Numbered from the stretch's first letter, positions 14,137 to 20,928 are shown. The stretch: DNA of 23,033 nucleotides from CAZBKJ01 sp964492495 (GCA_964492495.1 CAZBKJ010000022.1:1-23033), one strand, 5' to 3'. Notes: a model not told the origin generated them from the sequence alone. Translations and numbers: made by a program.

Positions 14137-14895
14137 TTAGTGTTGGAAGGGGAGATGGTAAGGGCTACTACTCACTGGATCTTCTCTAAAGAGTGTCTGC
14201 CAGAGCTTTGGGAAGCTTTTTACCCCAATCCCAGTATTTATTCCTGACATTCGCTCAAATTCAATAATGGATGATGTGTGCAGAGCAAAATATGCATAGA
14301 GCGCGCGTGAAGACGTATTGATCTCGGGCGCGTACTTGTATGTTTTTCCATGCGCCACTATCTCTGTAGAGTGATCCGCAAACTCTGTATTGTAGAGTTG
14401 GTTTAACTCCGTTGTCATTCCTGTGAGCTGTGCATGAAAGGTTTGTTCTTCTCTACTTACAGCTTGAATTGGCGTGACTTGCGATGAGTTGAAAAAAGAT
14501 GGTTCCCGCAGGTCAAGCATGGTGAGAATTGTCCGATAGTTGATTCGGGAGTTGTACGATACATTGGCGATAATGTTGGCAACAGGAAGAGGAGAGTTGG
14601 TTCCGGGGATAGTCTCTGTGTAGCTCTGAATATTTGGATTGGATTGTGTCTGCAAGATTTGTCCTATTTCTAGTGTAAATTGATTTTCAAGTGTTCCATT
14701 ATCTGTTGTGGGCGTGCATTCATCAGCGTATTTGAAGTTACAGTCATCAAGGATAATTTCAAGTGGCTTCACTCCTTCTTTGGCGAGTGTTGTGGGAAGT
14801 GTATTGGTTTTGATAATCGACTGAGAGATAAAGAATGCGCCCACTCCAAGTCCTACAATCGTAAAAATACATAAAATGGCGATGATCTCTTTCAT
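14137..14895 (-). CDS. Hypothetical secreted or membrane-anchored protein
   Basis: I do not recognise this 252-residue protein. A hydrophobic N-terminal segment (about 3-24, IIAILCIFTIVGLGVGAFFI) works as an anchor or signal peptide. The rest is extracytoplasmic and contains two Cys eight residues apart (DDCNFKYADEC), with a mostly helical second half (EEQTFHAQLTGMTTELNQLYNTEF). It has no Shine-Dalgarno; TATGCT (complement of 14904-14909) ends 8 nt before the ATG. It is transcribed away from the LytR_C-domain gene, with array A4 and hairpin B2 in between. Confidence 0.75.
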   Translation of the reverse strand: MKEIIAILCIFTIVGLGVGAFFISQSIIKTNTLPTTLAKEGVKPLEIILDDCNFKYADECTPTTDNGTLENQFTLEIGQILQTQSNPNIQSYTETIPGTNSPLPVANIIANVSYNSRINYRTILTMLDLREPSFFNSSQVTPIQAVSREEQTFHAQLTGMTTELNQLYNTEFADHSTEIVAHGKTYKYAPEINTSSRALYAYFALHTSSIIEFERMSGINTGIGVKSFPKLWQTLFREDPVSSSPYHLPFQH

Positions 14896-14903
14896 AGAGA
14901 TTT

Positions 14904-14909
14904 AGCATA
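14904..14909 (-). promoter_or_regulatory. -10-like hexamer, leaderless type
   Basis: TATGCT on the minus strand, 8 nt before the ATG at 14895. The -35 is not recognisable and array A4 begins about 16 bp upstream. Confidence 0.4.
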
Positions 14910-14924
14910 ACATAAGAGGAGGTC

Positions 14925-14962
14925 GGAGGATTAGTAAGACTAGTAGATTAGTGGATTAGAAC
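14925..14962 (+). repeat. RGAYTAGTR array, copy A4
   Basis: Four units with the usual GATTAGAAC end, in the divergent promoter region between 14895 and 15110. The spacer to B2 (AGACAGAAGAGA) resembles the one between A3 and B1, so the pair A + B behaves as a composite. Confidence 0.8.
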
Positions 14963-14974
14963 AGACAGAAGAGA

Positions 14975-15022
14975 GGGATCCATTCGACTTTCTGGAATAC
15001 CAGAAGTGCTCAGGATGACACA
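14975..15022 (+). repeat. Hairpin element B2 with an internal hairpin in its core
   Basis: Ends GGGATCCATTCGACT ... GTGCTCAGGATGACAC. The core has a separate stem TTCTGG-AATA-CCAGAA that B1 and B4 lack. Confidence 0.85.
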
Positions 15023-15073
15023 CAAAGAGAAGATTTCAGGTTTCAGAAATAAGAAAGAATATGAAATTTGAAC

Positions 15074-15102
15074 TTGCGAAGGCTTGCAAAATGTCATACT
15101 CT
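15074..15102 (+). promoter_or_regulatory. Promoter of the LytR_C-domain gene, leaderless type
   Basis: TTGCGA (15074-15079), a 17 bp spacer and TACTCT (15097-15102), ending 7 nt before the ATG at 15110. The geometry (17 and 7) is the same as at 6204-6240. Confidence 0.6.
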
Positions 15103-15109
15103 ATTCTCT

Positions 15110-16186
15110 ATGAGTCCCGTAAAGTCCAAAACCTCACATCATAGTACGGCAAAGAAAACAAAAATGAGAAACGATCCTCCACCAGTCAATGTATTTGATG
15201 AACCAGCGTCATCACAACCACCACGAAAACCAATGGTTGTTGAGATTGAGGACGTCCAGTCAATGCCACCGGCAGATCAGCAATCAAGCGTCCTTCCTCC
15301 ACCAACCGTCGTCAGTGTTGATACTCCAATGCAGCAGCCGGCGATGCAACCACAGCAGCAGTTGCCTTCTTTTGATCAAAGTAATCTGCAAATTCCAACT
15401 GGGCAGAGTTTTCCAGGAACTATTCCAGTTCCTCAATCGTATGGAGCCCCAACACAGCCGATGGCAGCACCTCCAGTGCAGGCACCAGTGCAACAAGCAG
15501 GCGATCCTGTCCTTCCAGCCTTTTTTGAACAAGACTTACGAGGGACAAATCCTTCAGTCCAAATGCCAGGGAATGTTTCCCCAGCATCAGTCCCAAATGC
15601 GGGTGCACCAGTAGGAATGCAACCTCCTTTTGATGGATCATTACCACAAGCAGCGATTGGGGAAATGGCAGAGATGCACGAAGGAGGGGACATGAAAAAG
15701 AAAATTATTGGAATTATTTTTGTGGTGATTGCGCTGATCATATTGCTTGCAGGGATTTTGATGATCTATGCAAAGAAGCTCTCGTCTCCGTTGAATCTGC
15801 CTGAATCAAGTCCAACCCCGCTTGTCACACAACCGACATCCGATCCAACACCAGTATTGTCACCAACTCCAACAGCAAGTGGAAGTGCAACAGCATCACC
15901 AAGTGCCGAACTCACTGCTTTGAAGAAGAAATACAAAGTGGATGTTTTGAATGGAACAAAAGTCGCCGGTCTTGCTGCCAAAGGTGCTGATATCCTCAAA
16001 AAACAAGGATACACTCTGGGAACTGTGGGAAATGGAACTGCAGCAAATGCCGGAACTATCGTCTCTGCCTCCGCATCTGCTGACTTGGCAAAAGATATTC
16101 AAAAACAGTTGTCTGACTTTACCTTTACCCTCAAAACTGACAGCAAAGCAACGAATGTCGTTGTGACTTTAGGTGATGAGAAGTAG
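15110..16186 (+). CDS. Membrane protein with stand-alone LytR_C domain and disordered cytoplasmic head
   Basis: 358 residues. Residues 1 to about 195 are rich in Pro, Gln and Ser and look disordered; their lack of a signal sequence places them in the cytoplasm. One membrane segment follows (about 200-222, IIGIIFVVIALIILLAGILMIY), preceded by KKK. A Pro/Thr/Ser linker then leads to a C-terminal domain (about 273-355; YKVDVLNGTKVAGLAAKGADILKKQGY) that matches the LytR_C type found at the end of LytR-CpsA-Psr wall ligases. The catalytic LCP domain is absent, so this is not a ligase by itself. The start at 15110 is chosen over the upstream in-frame start at 15068, because that one would place the -35 box inside the gene. 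The TAG stop runs into array A5. Confidence 0.8.
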   Translation: MSPVKSKTSHHSTAKKTKMRNDPPPVNVFDEPASSQPPRKPMVVEIEDVQSMPPADQQSSVLPPPTVVSVDTPMQQPAMQPQQQLPSFDQSNLQIPTGQSFPGTIPVPQSYGAPTQPMAAPPVQAPVQQAGDPVLPAFFEQDLRGTNPSVQMPGNVSPASVPNAGAPVGMQPPFDGSLPQAAIGEMAEMHEGGDMKKKIIGIIFVVIALIILLAGILMIYAKKLSSPLNLPESSPTPLVTQPTSDPTPVLSPTPTASGSATASPSAELTALKKKYKVDVLNGTKVAGLAAKGADILKKQGYTLGTVGNGTAANAGTIVSASASADLAKDIQKQLSDFTFTLKTDSKATNVVVTLGDEK

Positions 16187-16248
16187 GAGACCAGTAGATC
16201 AGCAGGATGAGTAGATTAGTGAGACTAGTAAGATTAGTGGATTAGTAC
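16187..16248 (+). repeat. RGAYTAGTR array, copy A5
   Basis: The longest array: about seven units, with several stop triplets in each frame. It begins on the base after the TAG of the LytR_C gene and ends 10 nt before the ATG of the four-helix-bundle gene. Confidence 0.85.
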
Positions 16249-16258
16249 GCAACGATAT

Positions 16259-16603
16259 ATGTTGCATTATCAGAAATTGACGGTTTGGCAAAAGTCTACT
16301 GAATTAATACTCACAATCTATAAAATCACGGAAAATTTCCCAAAAAGAGAATGGTTTGGATTAGCTAATCAGATACGACGATCATCTGTATCAATTGCTT
16401 CAAATATCGCTGAGGGCAATCAGCGTCACACTCGCCCTGATAGATTACATTTTTTGGACATAGCCTACGGATCATGTGCAAAGGTCACAACACAACTTAT
16501 TATCTCTCATAAGCTGAAATATATATCCACTGAAGAATTTGATGAGGCTAAAAATCTCTGTGATGAAATAGGAAAGATGTTGAACACACTCACAAAAAGG
16601 TGA
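16259..16603 (+). CDS. Four-helix-bundle protein (S23 / 23S rRNA intervening-sequence family)
   Basis: 114 residues with the diagnostic pattern of the family: LTVWQKSTELILTIYKITENFPKREWFGLANQIRRSSVSIASNIAEGNQR, written here as its key pieces VWQKS, FPKREWFGL, QIRR and SIASNIAEG. Members form small helical bundles. They were first noticed as ORFs in intervening sequences of 23S rRNA, and relatives serve as accessory proteins of diversity-generating reverse transcriptases. No reverse transcriptase or rRNA is in this window. The gene has no Shine-Dalgarno and is preceded directly by repeat array A5. It converges with nth, 8 bp apart. Family membership is clear; its function is unknown. Confidence 0.88.
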   Translation: MLHYQKLTVWQKSTELILTIYKITENFPKREWFGLANQIRRSSVSIASNIAEGNQRHTRPDRLHFLDIAYGSCAKVTTQLIISHKLKYISTEEFDEAKNLCDEIGKMLNTLTKR

Positions 16604-16611
16604 AACTGTTT

Positions 16612-17346
16612 TTAAGCTACTCCAATTTTCAGGCAGTATTTTTCAACAGGACAGATGGAACACTTGGGGTTTCGTGGAAGACATATAGTCTGTCCGTGCG
16701 CGACAAAGACGCGATTCACAATGGAATGAAGCTCCTTTGGAATGATTTTTGTGAGTTCTTTTTCTGTATGGATTACTGCAAGAGCAGAGTCATCAGGCTT
16801 CATTTCACCAGACTGGATCCCCGACATCCATGTCGCCTTATCGGCAACTTGGCTTCGAGGATGACAAAAACGAGTCTCTACCCATCCAAGTCGATTCGTG
16901 ATGCGGTGTACATGAATATCGACCGCAATCTGAGGCGTGTCAAAGAATGTCGTCAGAATAATATTGGCTGTTTTTCTCCCTACCATGGGAAGAGAAAGTA
17001 GCTCGGCTTCTGTTGATGGTACTTTTCCATCATATTTTTCAATCAGGATCTGTGAAAGTTTTTTAATTGCCTTGGCTTTTGCAGTATAAAAACCAATCAC
17101 TCGGATATGGTCTTCGATTTCCTCTGCTGGCATGTCTACAAATTCTTTAGGTGTTGATGCTATTGCAAATAATTTGGCGGCTGTGGGCACCGTCACACTA
17201 TCACGAGCGCGTTGCGACAAAATGACGGCAACAAGCATCCTAAAGGCATCGTGGCCATGTACTTCGTGCATGGGAAGTGTGGGGTATGTGTGATCGAGAA
17301 TTTGTAGTACTTTCTGTACGTGTTTTGTAGTCATTGAGGTGAACAT
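16612..17346 (-). CDS. nth: Endonuclease III with an in-frame repeat insertion
   Basis: A DNA glycosylase/AP lyase for oxidised pyrimidines. The helix-hairpin-helix LPMVGRKTANIIL carries the catalytic lysine (K125), the catalytic aspartate is D143 in IAVDIHVHRITNRLG, and the C-terminal 4Fe-4S loop has the exact spacing C222-x6-C229-x2-C232-x5-C238. Both active-site residues and all four cluster ligands are intact. The 244-residue product is longer than the usual 210-220. Residues 161-179 (CHPRSQVADKATWMSGIQS) are encoded by element D2, inserted between the NRLGWVET strand end and the TEKELTKIIPKE helix, a loop region. Its ATG overlaps the stop of the upstream membrane gene (TAATG), so translation is probably coupled. 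Confidence 0.93.
   Translation of the reverse strand: MFTSMTTKHVQKVLQILDHTYPTLPMHEVHGHDAFRMLVAVILSQRARDSVTVPTAAKLFAIASTPKEFVDMPAEEIEDHIRVIGFYTAKAKAIKKLSQILIEKYDGKVPSTEAELLSLPMVGRKTANIILTTFFDTPQIAVDIHVHRITNRLGWVETRFCHPRSQVADKATWMSGIQSGEMKPDDSALAVIHTEKELTKIIPKELHSIVNRVFVAHGQTICLPRNPKCSICPVEKYCLKIGVA
16811..16866 (-). repeat. Hairpin element D2 inside nth
   Basis: About 53 of 56 bases match the intergenic copy at 1486-1541 in the same orientation (differences GAC for GAT, GTCGCC for GTTGCC, TTA for TCA). Read on the minus strand it is open and in frame with nth. The inner stem GTTGCC / GGCGAC keeps one wobble pair in the nth mRNA. Confidence 0.92.
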
Positions 17347-17708
17347 TATCCAGCAAACAGAACAAGTATAGCGAAAGACATCGGTATAAAAAGTAGTAAG
17401 AAAATGAGCATACTTTTACAGATTACTCCAAAGAGAAGATCTCTTTTATTCTTTATACGAAAGTGCCTGGCAAGTAGTAATCCTGTTAGTGTGCAGATAT
17501 ATAACCATACTACAAATCTATAATCTCTATCTTTTGTATTGGTCGCAGAGATGAGTGCTAAACCTTCGGTCAATCCTAAAAACCAGAAGGCCGCTGTAGA
17601 AAGTTCTCTATAATGACTTTGCAGAGCAAAAAAACTGCTGAGCATTGTATGTCCAATGAAGTATCCTCCAATGGAATAGAAAGTATCCTTATTCATGAAT
17701 CTGTTCAT
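17346..17708 (-). CDS. Small hypothetical membrane protein upstream of nth
   Basis: A 120-residue hydrophobic protein with about three or four membrane segments (roughly 11-29, 40-56, 65-80 and 92-118) and a basic loop HFRIKNKRD. I do not recognise a family. Its TAA shares a base with the ATG of nth, so the two form an operon. An alternative start at 17696 (MNKDTFYS) would fit the TACTAT hexamer at 17709-17714 better as a leaderless start. A functional link to DNA repair is not implied by the sequence. Confidence 0.65.
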   Translation of the reverse strand: MNRFMNKDTFYSIGGYFIGHTMLSSFFALQSHYRELSTAAFWFLGLTEGLALISATNTKDRDYRFVVWLYICTLTGLLLARHFRIKNKRDLLFGVICKSMLIFLLLFIPMSFAILVLFAG

Positions 17709-17754
17709 ATAGTATTTTCAATAAAAATGACTAACCCTACATGAATTCTAGCAT

Positions 17755-17785
17755 TTGAGGGAAAAGGGAAAGTGTAGGCTATACT
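17755..17785 (+). promoter_or_regulatory. Promoter of the 65-residue protein
   Basis: TTGAGG (17755-17760), a 19 bp spacer and TATACT (17780-17785), ending 10 nt before the ATG at 17796. There is no Shine-Dalgarno. Confidence 0.5.
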
Positions 17786-17795
17786 AGCTCTCGAT

Positions 17796-17993
17796 ATGAG
17801 CACGGAAAAACAACAACCTTCAGACTTGTGCGAAGCGTATACAAACCTGGCACTGAGAGATATAAGTCTTCTAACAATTAGTTGCACACTTGGAATAGTC
17901 CTGTCGATGGATCAGTTTGTTGCGCTTGCAAGTACCTTCTCTGCAAGCTTTGTCGCAAACGCACTGAGCGCAGTTCACAGCAGAAAAAGGTAG
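17796..17993 (+). CDS. Small hypothetical membrane protein
   Basis: A 65-residue product of no known family. A polar N-terminus with one Cys is followed by one or two hydrophobic stretches (about 24-38, LLTISCTLGIVLSM, and 42-58) and ends in a basic SRKR, as in a small inner-membrane protein. A recognisable promoter directly before it and tight convergent packing (3 bp to the next gene's stop) support coding, although an ORF this short could be accidental. Confidence 0.5.
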   Translation: MSTEKQQPSDLCEAYTNLALRDISLLTISCTLGIVLSMDQFVALASTFSASFVANALSAVHSRKR

Positions 17994-17996
17994 GTT

Positions 17997-19085
17997 TTAC
18001 TCACATTTTGAAAGATCTAGTGTTGAGGGAATTTGAAGACCTTTAAGTAGCTCCTCAAACTCTCCTGGACCAGCGGATACCCTCAAATGAATGTTTCCCA
18101 CAGGAATAATCACGACGTTTCCGGTTCCAGATTCTCCAGTTGGACCTTTTTCAACAAGTAGGCTTTTTTTTCCTTGAATCAGTACATCTTCATATCTATA
18201 GGTATAGGAACTCTCCTCCGTAATGAGTTTTTTTAGATCAGTTCCTGGTGTATATGAACTCAGACTCACGCTGAGTATCCCTCCTGCGTTATTTGAAAGC
18301 GAAGTTACACACGAACCTGATGCATTCAGCTTGTTCTCCATGGTCATTGTATACCAAGTGGGATGTTGGAAAGAAAACCCTGTGGGTGATGAAGTCGTGT
18401 TCCAATTTGGAATCTTGGCATAGGCTATTGTTCTGGCAGGCGAGATTTTTGCAGATGTTGTGTCTGTAAATGTAAATGTGGAAAGGATTTGATCTGTTAA
18501 TTCACTTTGTGGTTTCACATGAATTTTAAAGTCTGGAAGTTTTGTGTTATTCAACTTTGTATACACTACAAGACCATTGGTATATGAGTAGGTAGTAGTG
18601 GATAGTTTTCCAACATTTGCAATTCCAACTGTGGCATCTTCAACTCCAGCATCAATTTCTCCTTCAGGCAAAATCTGTATTGATGTGAGGTTGTTACTAT
18701 CCTGTAACTCAACATAGTATTTCATCTTTCCTGGGAAAACAGTCGACTTAAAATCAGGCAGAGAATTTTGGGTTACTTTCCAGTTGGGTGGATAATCAAT
18801 GCTGAAATTGTACTCAGTATTTGTGTGCGTCTGCCATCCTTCCATCGAATCAGATACTGGCGTTTCGGAAGGGAGTGGTTCTATGGTTGCTGGTAGCATT
18901 GTTGGGGTCACAACTGTCTTCTGACTTTGTAGAAAGAAGACAATAAAACCTACAAGGCCAATTGAAACAACGAGGGAGACAAAAGCTACCATCTTCCATG
19001 GATTACTTGCCGGCGCTAGGTCTTCTGAGGGTTGGTAGATCGGGGTTGGAGCTGAATCTTGTTGTGGTTGTGTTTCATTTTCCAT
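17997..19085 (-). CDS. Membrane-anchored protein with two PsbP-like domains
   Basis: 362 residues. A Pro/Gln-rich cytoplasmic head (1-30) and one membrane helix (about 32-52, MVAFVSLVVSIGLVGFIVFFL) are followed by LQSQKTVVTPT and a linker. Two extracytoplasmic repeats each begin like a PsbP-type domain: FSIDYPPNWKV (about 92-102) and FSFQHPTWYTM (about 236-246). Such domains are frequent in anchored proteins of unknown role in CPR and Gram-positive genomes. Two Cys in the second half (near residues 258 and 361) could form a disulphide. It is the second gene of a pair with the paralogue upstream, 21 bp apart. TATAAA ends 9 nt before its ATG, so it may also have its own leaderless promoter. Confidence 0.75.
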   Translation of the reverse strand: MENETQPQQDSAPTPIYQPSEDLAPASNPWKMVAFVSLVVSIGLVGFIVFFLQSQKTVVTPTMLPATIEPLPSETPVSDSMEGWQTHTNTEYNFSIDYPPNWKVTQNSLPDFKSTVFPGKMKYYVELQDSNNLTSIQILPEGEIDAGVEDATVGIANVGKLSTTTYSYTNGLVVYTKLNNTKLPDFKIHVKPQSELTDQILSTFTFTDTTSAKISPARTIAYAKIPNWNTTSSPTGFSFQHPTWYTMTMENKLNASGSCVTSLSNNAGGILSVSLSSYTPGTDLKKLITEESSYTYRYEDVLIQGKKSLLVEKGPTGESGTGNVVIIPVGNIHLRVSAGPGEFEELLKGLQIPSTLDLSKCE

Positions 19086-19106
19086 ATGTATTTTTTTATA
19101 GTTTTT

Positions 19107-19790
19107 TTACTCTGAGAACTCCACTGTAGAAAGGATTTTTTGGAACTGTTCTTCTAAACCAGTGCCATCGACTGCGTAGGCAATCTCAATACGTGGGGAT
19201 TCGGTTGTCTGCACAACGTGCAGTACCTGTGTACCACCATTGATATCACTCACTGATACAAAAAAGCTTTGTGCCGCTCTTCCACCTAACTGAGTCGGTT
19301 GGATATCTTGTGTTTGGTACCAGTCATTTCCAGGGATAAGACAGACACTCTCCTGCGATGTCGAACAAGAAGTCAATTTTGTTGCATTAAAATTGAGTTT
19401 GTCTGTGATGATAAAAAGCTCTTCTCCTGATTTGATTGTGAGATATTTTTCTATTGGAACTGACGTACCTGGATGTTGTAGGGCGAATCGGGAAGATGAG
19501 TTGATGTACATTTTCCAGCCTTCTGTTGAGCTTGAATCAGGAACGATCTGAGACTCAGAGAGCTCCGTCCCCATGTTCCCAGGTGAATACATTTCAGGTG
19601 CTATTGTAGGGGCGACTGCAGTTTTTTGACTCTGCATGGAGTAGAGTGTGAATCCACCAAACGCTAGGAGAACTGCGACCAACAGTATGATTAGTGCTTT
19701 CACCATGCTTTGGGATTGTGGTGCAGTTGAATCAGATTCAAAAGACGGTGATGTACTGTTTTCTACGGTGGTTGAAGTGGATGTTTCCAT
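19107..19790 (-). CDS. Membrane-anchored paralogue with one PsbP-like domain
   Basis: 227 residues with the same plan as the downstream protein: a Ser/Thr-rich cytoplasmic head (1-28), a membrane helix (about 29-49), then MQSQKTAVAPTIAP, which is almost the same as LQSQKTVVTPTMLP in the partner, a linker, and one extracytoplasmic domain starting EGWKMYINSSSRFALQHP. The shared post-helix motif shows that the two are paralogues by local duplication. Two Cys (near 143 and 150) are close together. It has no Shine-Dalgarno; TACACT (complement of 19799-19804) ends 8 nt upstream. Confidence 0.75.
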   Translation of the reverse strand: METSTSTTVENSTSPSFESDSTAPQSQSMVKALIILLVAVLLAFGGFTLYSMQSQKTAVAPTIAPEMYSPGNMGTELSESQIVPDSSSTEGWKMYINSSSRFALQHPGTSVPIEKYLTIKSGEELFIITDKLNFNATKLTSCSTSQESVCLIPGNDWYQTQDIQPTQLGGRAAQSFFVSVSDINGGTQVLHVVQTTESPRIEIAYAVDGTGLEEQFQKILSTVEFSE

Positions 19791-19798
19791 ATATATTC

Positions 19799-19804
19799 AG
19801 TGTA
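19799..19804 (-). promoter_or_regulatory. -10-like hexamer, leaderless type
   Basis: TACACT on the minus strand, 8 nt before the ATG at 19790. Only a weak -35 (CTTCCC) is present 17 bp upstream, next to array A6. Confidence 0.4.
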
Positions 19805-19825
19805 ACATGGAAGCGAGGGACGGGA

Positions 19826-19869
19826 AGACTAGTAGGATTAGTAGATTAGTGAGATTAGTGGATTAGAAC
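19826..19869 (+). repeat. RGAYTAGTR array, copy A6
   Basis: Five units with the GATTAGAAC end, between divergent genes. It is followed by AGAATGACA (19878-19886), which looks like the surviving right end of a B element. Confidence 0.85.
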
Positions 19870-19901
19870 ACCAAGAATGACAATACAACGAAAGGAAAGC
19901 T

Positions 19902-20489
19902 ATGACACAGATTGTTTTTGCCTCACACAACAAAGGGAAGGTGCATGAAATTGCACATCTTTTGCGTTTGGAAGACATACAGCTTTTGACGCTCGACGAC
20001 GTACAACTTGCAAAGCTTGAAGTGGAGGAAACAGGACATACGTACGACGAGAATGCTTGGCTAAAAGCAAAAACGATTGGAGATATGACCAAACATATAA
20101 CTCTAGCTGATGATTCAGGCTTAGAAGTGGAAACGCTTGGTTGGAAACCAGGAGTCTATTCAGCGCGGTACGCCAAAGGATCTGACAAAGATCGATGTAT
20201 CAAGCTCTTGAAAGAACTTGAAGGAAAAGAGAATCGAAATGCACGGTTTGTTGCGGTCATCGCCTTGTATGATCCAACTCAAAACGTCAAGAAACTATTT
20301 CGCGGAGAAGTCAGTGGAATTATTGCAACAGAACTTCGAGGAGACAATGGATTTGGATACGATCCAGTCTTTGTGCCCACGGGACATCACCAATCGATGG
20401 CGGAACTTGGTAGTACAGTGAAAAACGAGATAAGTCACCGAGCTCGAGCTGTAGAAAAGCTTCGGGAGTGGTGGGAGAGTGAAAGATAG
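19902..20489 (+). CDS. rdgB: XTP/dITP diphosphatase (RdgB/HAM1 family)
   Basis: A house-cleaning enzyme that hydrolyses ITP, XTP and their deoxy forms to monophosphates, keeping them out of DNA and RNA. The 195-residue product has the normal length and all family signatures: FASHNKGKVHEI at the N-terminus, LADDSGLEVETLGWKPGVYSARYA in the middle with the metal-binding acidic residues, GFGYDPVFVP, and SHRARAVEKL at the end. The start at 19902 follows AAAGGAAAG, a clear Shine-Dalgarno. The TAG stop lies inside the AGATAGCAG motif of tract F2, so the repeat directly abuts or supplies the end of the gene. Confidence 0.96.
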   Translation: MTQIVFASHNKGKVHEIAHLLRLEDIQLLTLDDVQLAKLEVEETGHTYDENAWLKAKTIGDMTKHITLADDSGLEVETLGWKPGVYSARYAKGSDKDRCIKLLKELEGKENRNARFVAVIALYDPTQNVKKLFRGEVSGIIATELRGDNGFGYDPVFVPTGHHQSMAELGSTVKNEISHRARAVEKLREWWESER

Positions 20490-20633
20490 CAGGTTCAAGG
20501 TATCAGAGGTCAGGTTTCAGGGACAAGGTACGAGGGACGAGGAGATAGCAGAGGTCAGAGGCAAGAGGCAAGGGGCAAGGGGTCAGGGACAATGCGAGTT
20601 TATAGATGATAGGTCATAGTTTATAGAACGATA
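20488..20633 (+). repeat. Purine-rich tract F2
   Basis: About 145 bp of degenerate 7 nt units (AGGTCAG, GGGCAAG, GGACAAG, GGACGAG), then GAGTTTATAGATGATAGG and TTTATAGAACGATAGC. It leads straight into element C2. There is no ORF and no promoter that I can support. Confidence 0.7.
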
Positions 20634-20660
20634 GCTGGATTCCCATATGCATGGGAATGA
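20634..20660 (+). repeat. Hairpin element C2
   Basis: CTGGATTCCCAT-ATGC-ATGGGAATGAC with a perfect 8 bp stem. Element E2 follows directly, taking the position that D1 has next to E1. Confidence 0.85.
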
Positions 20661-20739
20661 CCCTCCTGTATACCAGATGTTTCGCTTTATAGGCATATTC
20701 TGCCATATCGAAAATCTGGCTATTTCGGTGGGCAGGCAG
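20661..20739 (+). repeat. Structured repeat E2
   Basis: The second copy of the 77-79 bp module. The right 35 bases are the same as in E1 and the left half has diverged. The small stem is GGCA-TATTC-TGCC here against GGCT-TATTC-AGCC in E1, a compensatory pair change. Confidence 0.88.
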
Positions 20740-20762
20740 GAAGACAAGGATTTGCTTCTCCA

Positions 20763-20790
20763 CTCCATGTTGCCTCAACGGCAACTTGGG
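20763..20790 (+). repeat. Partial element D3
   Basis: CTCCATGTTGCC-TCAAC-GGCAACTTGG matches the central hairpin of D1, with one loop difference. The left and right ends of D are missing. The stretch 20791-20874 after it holds no recognisable feature. Confidence 0.75.
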
Positions 20791-20874
20791 TAGTCGAAGA
20801 ATAAAAGGAGCTGGAGTCGTGTTGTATACTTCAGACTCATTTTAGAAAAAATGGAACTGCGAATTACATAGAGA

Positions 20875-20919
20875 GGGATTCTTCGACCATCAAGCATAGC
20901 TTGATCGCTCAGAATGACA
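20875..20919 (+). repeat. Hairpin element B3 with an internal hairpin in its core
   Basis: Ends GGGATTCTTCGACC ... CGCTCAGAATGACA. The arms ATTCT / AGAAT replace ATCCT / AGGAT of B1 and B4, so both sides changed together. The core has its own perfect stem ATCAAGC-ATA-GCTTGAT. Its right end contains an ATG (20914) in frame with the M29 gene. Confidence 0.88.
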
Positions 20920-20928
20920 AAGAATTAT

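Noticed and set aside
16600..17001. Plus-strand 133-codon ORF opposite nth
   Set aside because: It is the antisense of an unmistakable nth gene, with a composition that does not look like protein.
20490..20913. tRNA or other classical RNA gene in the intergenic region
   Set aside because: I found no cloverleaf, no T-loop consensus and no CCA context. The stems belong to elements C2, E2, D3 and B3.
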